A stretch of DNA of 64,000 nucleotides, from NCBI GenBank assembly GCA_027563935.2, contig CM050449.1, forward strand, positions 14,584,501 through 14,648,500, read 5' to 3'. The translations under genes were made by a program, and so were the position numbers. Shown here piece by piece: positions 59,935-64,000 of the stretch. Positions within the stretch are counted from its first letter, which is position 1. The number at the start of each line of letters is the position of its first letter. The notes under the pieces are model-generated. The model did not search any database. It was not told the origin of the DNA and saw only the letters and a program-made list of their open reading frames with translations. This stretch comes from Costus lasius. Taxonomy: Eukaryota > Streptophyta > Magnoliopsida > Zingiberales > Costaceae.

Positions 59935-61623
59935 TGAAAGTCCAAAAGGGGCCGAAACCCTAATCGCATGCACTTTGATTTCTAAAGCATGGGCGGAAAT
60001 AAGGATTTCAAGTGATCGCATAAGGCATGATCTTATGATTAACTTATTAACTTGCAAAGATCATGTTAAGATCTTACCATTGCCATTGTATGGATGGCGA
60101 CTTGGAAGGGAAAGAGGCAAGCGCTTCTTCTCCAAAGTGTGCGCACACAAGATGTTGAAGGCTACTCCTTGTCGATCTTTGTGCTAGCAAAGTTCTCCAA
60201 GTGATCCTTTTGTGTGGAGGAGAAGAGATGAAGTTCCTTGGCTAACCGAACCTCCTCCTTGGCGTGAAGACCACCCAAGACGAGAGCAAGAAGATGCAAG
60301 TCGGCGTGTGAGAGAAAGGAGTGTTCTCACGTTCGAAAACGTTGAGAGAATCAACAAGGCAAACGGCTTTCTAAAAATAGAAAGCACTAACTCCTTCTTC
60401 AATGCCCACGTTACCACCATCGAACTTCTCTCAATTGAACCATACGTTCACATAAGTGAACCGGTTCAATTATTCGGTTCAATTGCATTTGGTTCAAAGA
60501 CCAAATCAAACCAAGACCAAACCAAGACATGGTCTAGATCTCCTATGAACCAGATGGCTCAAGATCTAACCATTCATCTCTCGATGCTCTTGATCTCATC
60601 GATCTAGCATCAGTTCTCTCGATCGAAGCTTACCGATCTCAAGCCCTAATCAATCAAACATGATCAGACCAGATCTCACTTACAATCAGAGTTTAAATTC
60701 CTTTAAACTGAACCAAAACAATTCAGTCCACACGATCTGACATAAGTAAGCCATATCATCAAATTGTGCGACCCTAAGGGTTTCCTTTAAATGTCGGTAA
60801 CGATAACTTACGTTATCACGATCAGTGAGGGGTATCTAGCAACACATCACTGTCTCCCGATATAAAGGAAAGAGTCTTCCAAGACTACACCCAAACCATA
60901 GCACAAGTGTGAATTCTACTCACTAGGCATACATGTTTCCTTTGCCACTGGATATTCTTATTGGACAAGCGTGTCAAGCCTGTAACTCCAATATGATGAG
61001 AATGATTAGATCAGATGAAACATAGTCATCTGGGTATGGCCATACACTTTCTCAATCATCTCATCCAGGGGGCCCCTATAGAACATCACACTCCAATCAA
61101 GGAGACGGCAATCCTATATCTATCACTAGTGCCCTAACATGACTCATGTTCATTATCCAAGATAGTCTATAACCATTATGTTTCAAATGATATTGAACTA
61201 CCTCAAAACAATGCCAATCATCATTTAGAAACACAAGTGATCTCAAGTCAGAGGAAATATGCCACTTGTTCGCATATAAGGATTATTCACATTGTGACAA
61301 GCAATTGAATATCCTAAGTAGGGTCTGTCCAGTACATCCAATGTACCCATGAGTCTACATCTTATTCCATGCTCGAAGCATCCTATAAGATTAGAACACA
61401 TATTAGTCTCAATCATATCAAGGCTGTCTCATGTTCACCAAGATATCTCGACTAAGGACAATACTGCATGTCAGCCAAGCTGAACAGCATTGAGACATTA
61501 TTCAGAAGTATACATATTGCAGCAGATAATGTAACAACCTGAATAACAACCATTGAGTTTATATACATGATACTGATATAATCCCAAGGCCTCAAACATT
61601 AGCCTTAAGGGCATACCCCAACA
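59935..61623 (-). repeat. 5' LTR of the copia element
   Basis: 1689 bp, nearly identical to 52526-54229. Differences seen include GGCGGAAAT for GGCAGAAAT, GTGCTAGC for ATGCTAGC, CCCTAATC for CCCCAATC and TTGAATATCC for TTAAATATCC. Confidence 0.97.
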
Positions 61624-62053
61624 ATCCCCATCATCCTCTTCATTGCCGATTTGGAGAGAGCTTGAGGGAGCTCATCTCCCACCTTTGGCCGAGAGTTGCA
61701 AGGAGGAAGAGGGTGGCTTCATCACTCCATCTTCCTCCCTTGGACTCATCTTGGAGGAGATCTTGCTTGAGAGGAGCTCAAGCACACTTCACCCATCATT
61801 TTGGCCGAGAGCATCATCCACATTGGAGCTCGGCTTGGTTCTGCTTGGAGGAAGGAGGGCCGGTTTGCTTGGAGGAGCTAGGGAGGCCGGCGGCCATCTC
61901 TTTGGGGGCGCCACCTTCATCCTTCCATCCACTTTGGGGGCGACGCCTTGCTGTCCACCTAGAGGGCTGAGCACTTCCTTGGAGCTAAGGAGTGCAAAGG
62001 AACATCATAACCACCTAGGAGGGCAATCCTAGGGTGGAACCCTCAAGGGCTTG

Positions 62054-63099
62054 TAGGCCTGTCCAATTGGTTCAACCCGAACCGAACCAAACCGATTGGA
62101 CCGAAAACCGATTAAGATTTCATAATTTTTTTCAAACTGAAACCGAACCGATATAGATAAAAACCGATTTGAACCGAACCGAACTTATTCGGTTCGGTTC
62201 GGTTTAAACTGATTAAAACCGATTTAAATCCTAATTTCGAATGCCTTCCGCCTCGTGTGCCGAAATGAAATCGGAATTCAATTCCGCCCGCAATTCGCCC
62301 GATTTTGACCATGCGTTGACGCTGGCATGCTACCTCGTTTCGAACGCTGAGAGCGTTCGAACGCTCGCATCTGCCTCATCTCTTCAGCCACGCACGAATG
62401 AACACTGCTTGCGTTCGTCGGCGTCTACAGCGTCCATCACTGGAGAGGACGAGTTCAGGGCGTGCGGCCATCGCCTCACTCCCTCATCGGCGAGGCTGAA
62501 GTCGGACACCTTTAGGCGGGGCCGGGCGGAGTCATCGAGGAGGAGGAGGTTCGCGGGCTTGAGGTCGCGGTGGAAGACATCGTGGGCATGGGCGTAGGAG
62601 AGGGCAACTGCTGGAAAAGAAACCGGACGACGTCCTCCGACATGCGACAGCAAGTAGAGAGGCGGGAGAAGAGCTCACTGCCCTTGGCCAGCTCCAGCAC
62701 AAGATCGCGACGATGTCTGGGCAAAGATCGTACCGCCCGAAGATCAATCGCCCCGCATCCTAGCATTCGACCAATCTCGTACCGCCCGGAGATCGCGACG
62801 GCGTCTGGGCGTGAGTTGGGAGTAGCGGAGGCAACGAAGGGAGGCATGAGTGACTCATTCGGGGTTCGGTTTAGGGAAAATAGGGTTAAAAAATATATTT
62901 TTTATTATATATTATCTTAATCGATTCGGTTCGGGTTATAGAGAATTTTTTTTCTTAACACGAAACCGAACCAATTAATATTTTCAACTTTTCAAACCGA
63001 ACCGAACCGAACCAATTAGCTAAAAAACCGAACTAAACCGACTAATTTGGTTCGGTTCGGTTTGGTTTATCGGGTTAAACCGAATAATGGACAGCCCTA
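62054..63099. mobile_element. hAT-type element carrying protein-kinase gene pieces (Pack-hAT)
   Basis: 1046 bp with inverted ends TAGGCCTGTCCAAT and TAGGGCTGTCCATT (right end reverse-complemented). The exact 8-bp duplication AGGGCTTG is at 62046-62053 and 63100-63107. Both arms (62070-62220 and 62920-63085) are dense in ACCGAACC and GGTTCGGTT. The GC-rich core (62232-62860) encodes CIPK-type kinase segments on the minus strand. There is no transposase, so it is non-autonomous. Confidence 0.93.
62384..62847 (-). pseudogene. Captured CIPK-like kinase fragment
   Basis: Minus-strand translation gives the kinase N-terminus GRYEIGRMLGCGA (glycine-rich loop). It then jumps to LVLELAKGSELFSRL and MSEDVVRFLFQQL, skipping the usual beta3-lysine and alphaC region. 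After a frameshift near 62620 come LSYAHAHDVFHRDLKPANLL (HRD catalytic loop) and LKVSDFSLADEGVRR (DFG replaced by DFS). These segments are typical of CBL-interacting protein kinases (SnRK3), which act in calcium signalling. The fragment lacks the activation segment end, C-lobe and NAF domain, so it is a non-functional gene capture. Which CIPK is the donor cannot be told. Confidence 0.85.
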
Positions 63100-63833
63100 A
63101 GGGCTTGCACTTGAGGGGCTTTTGGAGGAAGACCGGCCACATCTAGAGGAGGGGCTGATCTTCATCATCACATTGCATTTAGCGTTGGAGTGGTATAAAC
63201 ACTATCTTTACTTGTGTTATTGTTTGTAATAACCTTGTAAGAACATTAGAACATCTTGTGTTGATTATTGTTTTGTATTGGTATCTCTACCCACATTGGG
63301 AGAGGCCTTCTGCTCATACCTGAGGGTTGTTCCTTGGAGGAGTTAGCTTTATCGTTCGGTGTGTTTAGCTTGTAACTTGTGCAAGCACTATGCTTATACA
63401 AGAAGCTCGCTCGCTGTGTAAGAGTCGATATCTGTATTAGGGTTTTGGGTCATATGTCTAGTGCCCTTCTATTGTGACTGCCAGCGATTGTGTGTGTGGC
63501 TATTAACAGGGCGCTTAAGTCTAACGCCGTCTTTAAGTGTGCATATGGGGTTGAGAAGCAACATGTGCTTGCCACCCGCCACTTATTGACCTAGGTCTAG
63601 GATTAGGAGAAGGCTAGGATCATTGCCATCACAGATTAGCCTTGGAGCTCAGTACCATCAGAGCTCAGCCCAGAGAGCACAGTGGATTCAGAGAAGCTTC
63701 TGTCAGTGCTAGAGATCTTGGGTATTTCCGCATAGAGAGTGTAGGCTGGCAATTTACACAGAGGTGTGAATTGTGCCTTCACGCTGAGGATTTATACAAA
63801 AATTTAAGGTGAAAATTAGGGCGTGACACCCCA

Positions 63834-63908
63834 TAAGCAGACATTCTTGAAAGCCTGATCTATGGATCGTTGGCCTATGATACCACTTGTCACGCCTCTG
63901 ATACCACT
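63834..63908 (-). other. Gypsy leader with duplicated primer-site region
   Basis: In element sense the LTR ends at 63909, followed by AGTGGTATCAGAGG (63908-63895), the initiator Met primer site. Twenty-four to thirty bases further on, the same LTR-end plus primer-site string recurs as CGTGACAAGTGGTATCATAGG. The rest of the leader reaches the solo LTR at 63833. Confidence 0.75.
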
Positions 63909-64000
63909 TGTCACGGACGCACTTTCTTTAGTGCCTAATGTCCGCGTGGCAGACTACTTGGTGTCACGCCCTAAATTTTGTGCTAAATTTTTGCCTTAAA
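63909..64000 (-). repeat. End of the 5' LTR of the gag-only gypsy, with a second LTR terminus
   Basis: 63909-63955 (element sense GTCTGCCACGCGG ... CGTGACA) matches the end of the 3' LTR at 49804. At 63963 a TGTCACGCCC terminus begins on the plus strand and runs off the window; it is unlike the corresponding part of the 3' LTR, so another element probably starts here. Confidence 0.55.

Larger units (their letters stand above)
52526..61623 (-). mobile_element. Full-length young Ty1/copia element
   Basis: 9.1 kb in minus orientation. The LTRs are 59935-61623 (5', 1689 bp) and 52526-54229 (3', 1704 bp), with TGTTGGGG...CTTTCA ends in element sense. By eye they differ by only four or five substitutions and one 15-bp deletion in the 5' copy. 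ATCCCC flanks both sides (52520-52525 and 61624-61629). PBS, gag-pol and PPT are all in place. The pol frame carries several lesions (see the gag-pol entry). Confidence 0.97.
51922..63828. mobile_element. Solo LTR (about 1.74 kb) split by two later insertions
   Basis: The ends are TGTTACGCC at 51922 and GGGCGTGACA at 63828, an inverted pair. The flanks CCCCG (51917-51921) and CCCCA (63829-63833) differ by one base, fitting a 5-bp target duplication. Removing the copia element (52526-61623) and the hAT element (62054-63099) leaves three LTR parts: 51922-52525, 61630-62053 and 63108-63828. Without this insertion, the gypsy leader and gag start would be continuous. Orientation is not certain. 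Confidence 0.7.
49804..64000 (-). mobile_element. Gag-only Ty3/gypsy element, interrupted, running off the window
   Basis: Minus orientation. The 3' LTR is 49804-50385, preceded (in element sense) by the purine tract AAGTGGGGGGAAAA. The only gene is gag (51908-50415). No protease, RT or integrase lies between gag and the LTR, so it depends on other elements. The 5' LTR end is at 63909: its last about 45 bases (TCTGCCACGC, GACATTA, CGTxxCA) match the end of the 3' LTR. The leader is split by a solo LTR (51922-63828). The left flank is CGGAT (49799-49803); the same five bases are predicted beyond the right edge. Confidence 0.8.

Overview
The window is nuclear DNA of a flowering plant. It holds spliced genes with GT-AG introns, plant-specific families (WSD1-type acyltransferase, nepenthesin-like aspartic protease, DUF1639) and many LTR retrotransposons and MITEs. 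Coding exons are very GC-rich inside AT-rich intergenic DNA, which suggests a commelinid monocot (Zingiberales or Poales type). That assignment is an inference; nothing seen here fixes the species.

Layout. 1-2428: decayed Ty1/copia pol with two MITEs inside it. 4949-6211: a tandem duplication of a segment carrying the first coding exon of the vacuolar cation channel TPC1 (minus strand). 8854-9402: Tourist-like MITE. 9575-16315: decayed PIF/Harbinger transposon with a Myb-like ORF1 and a transposase, split by a solo LTR. 17357-17764: intact ribosomal protein eL27 gene with a recognisable promoter. 18233-19213: foldback element with a 24-bp palindromic minisatellite. 22292-23257 and 31063-31533: hAT-type elements with perfect 8-bp target duplications. 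25989-29097: a spliced DUF1639 gene on the minus strand. 32749-36498: 3' half of a chromovirus (Ty3/gypsy) with its 3' LTR.

38561-45153 is the gene-dense island: an A1-type aspartic protease (minus, 2 exons, 463 aa), a 43-aa one-helix membrane protein (plus, 2 exons), and a wax ester synthase/DGAT-like acyltransferase (minus, 6 exons, 527 aa). I assembled these exons by hand. All splice phases agree, but no transcript was available.

46353-64000 is a stack of mobile elements. An LTR element with almost no interior (46353-49653, target duplication CTAGG) is followed by a gag-only Ty3/gypsy element (49804 to beyond the window end). Its leader holds a solo LTR (51922-63828). That LTR was split by a very young copia element (52526-61623) and by a hAT-type element carrying pieces of a CIPK-type protein kinase gene (62054-63099). 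The genes do not form one pathway. The main interest is the nested insertions, gene-fragment capture and small spliced genes.
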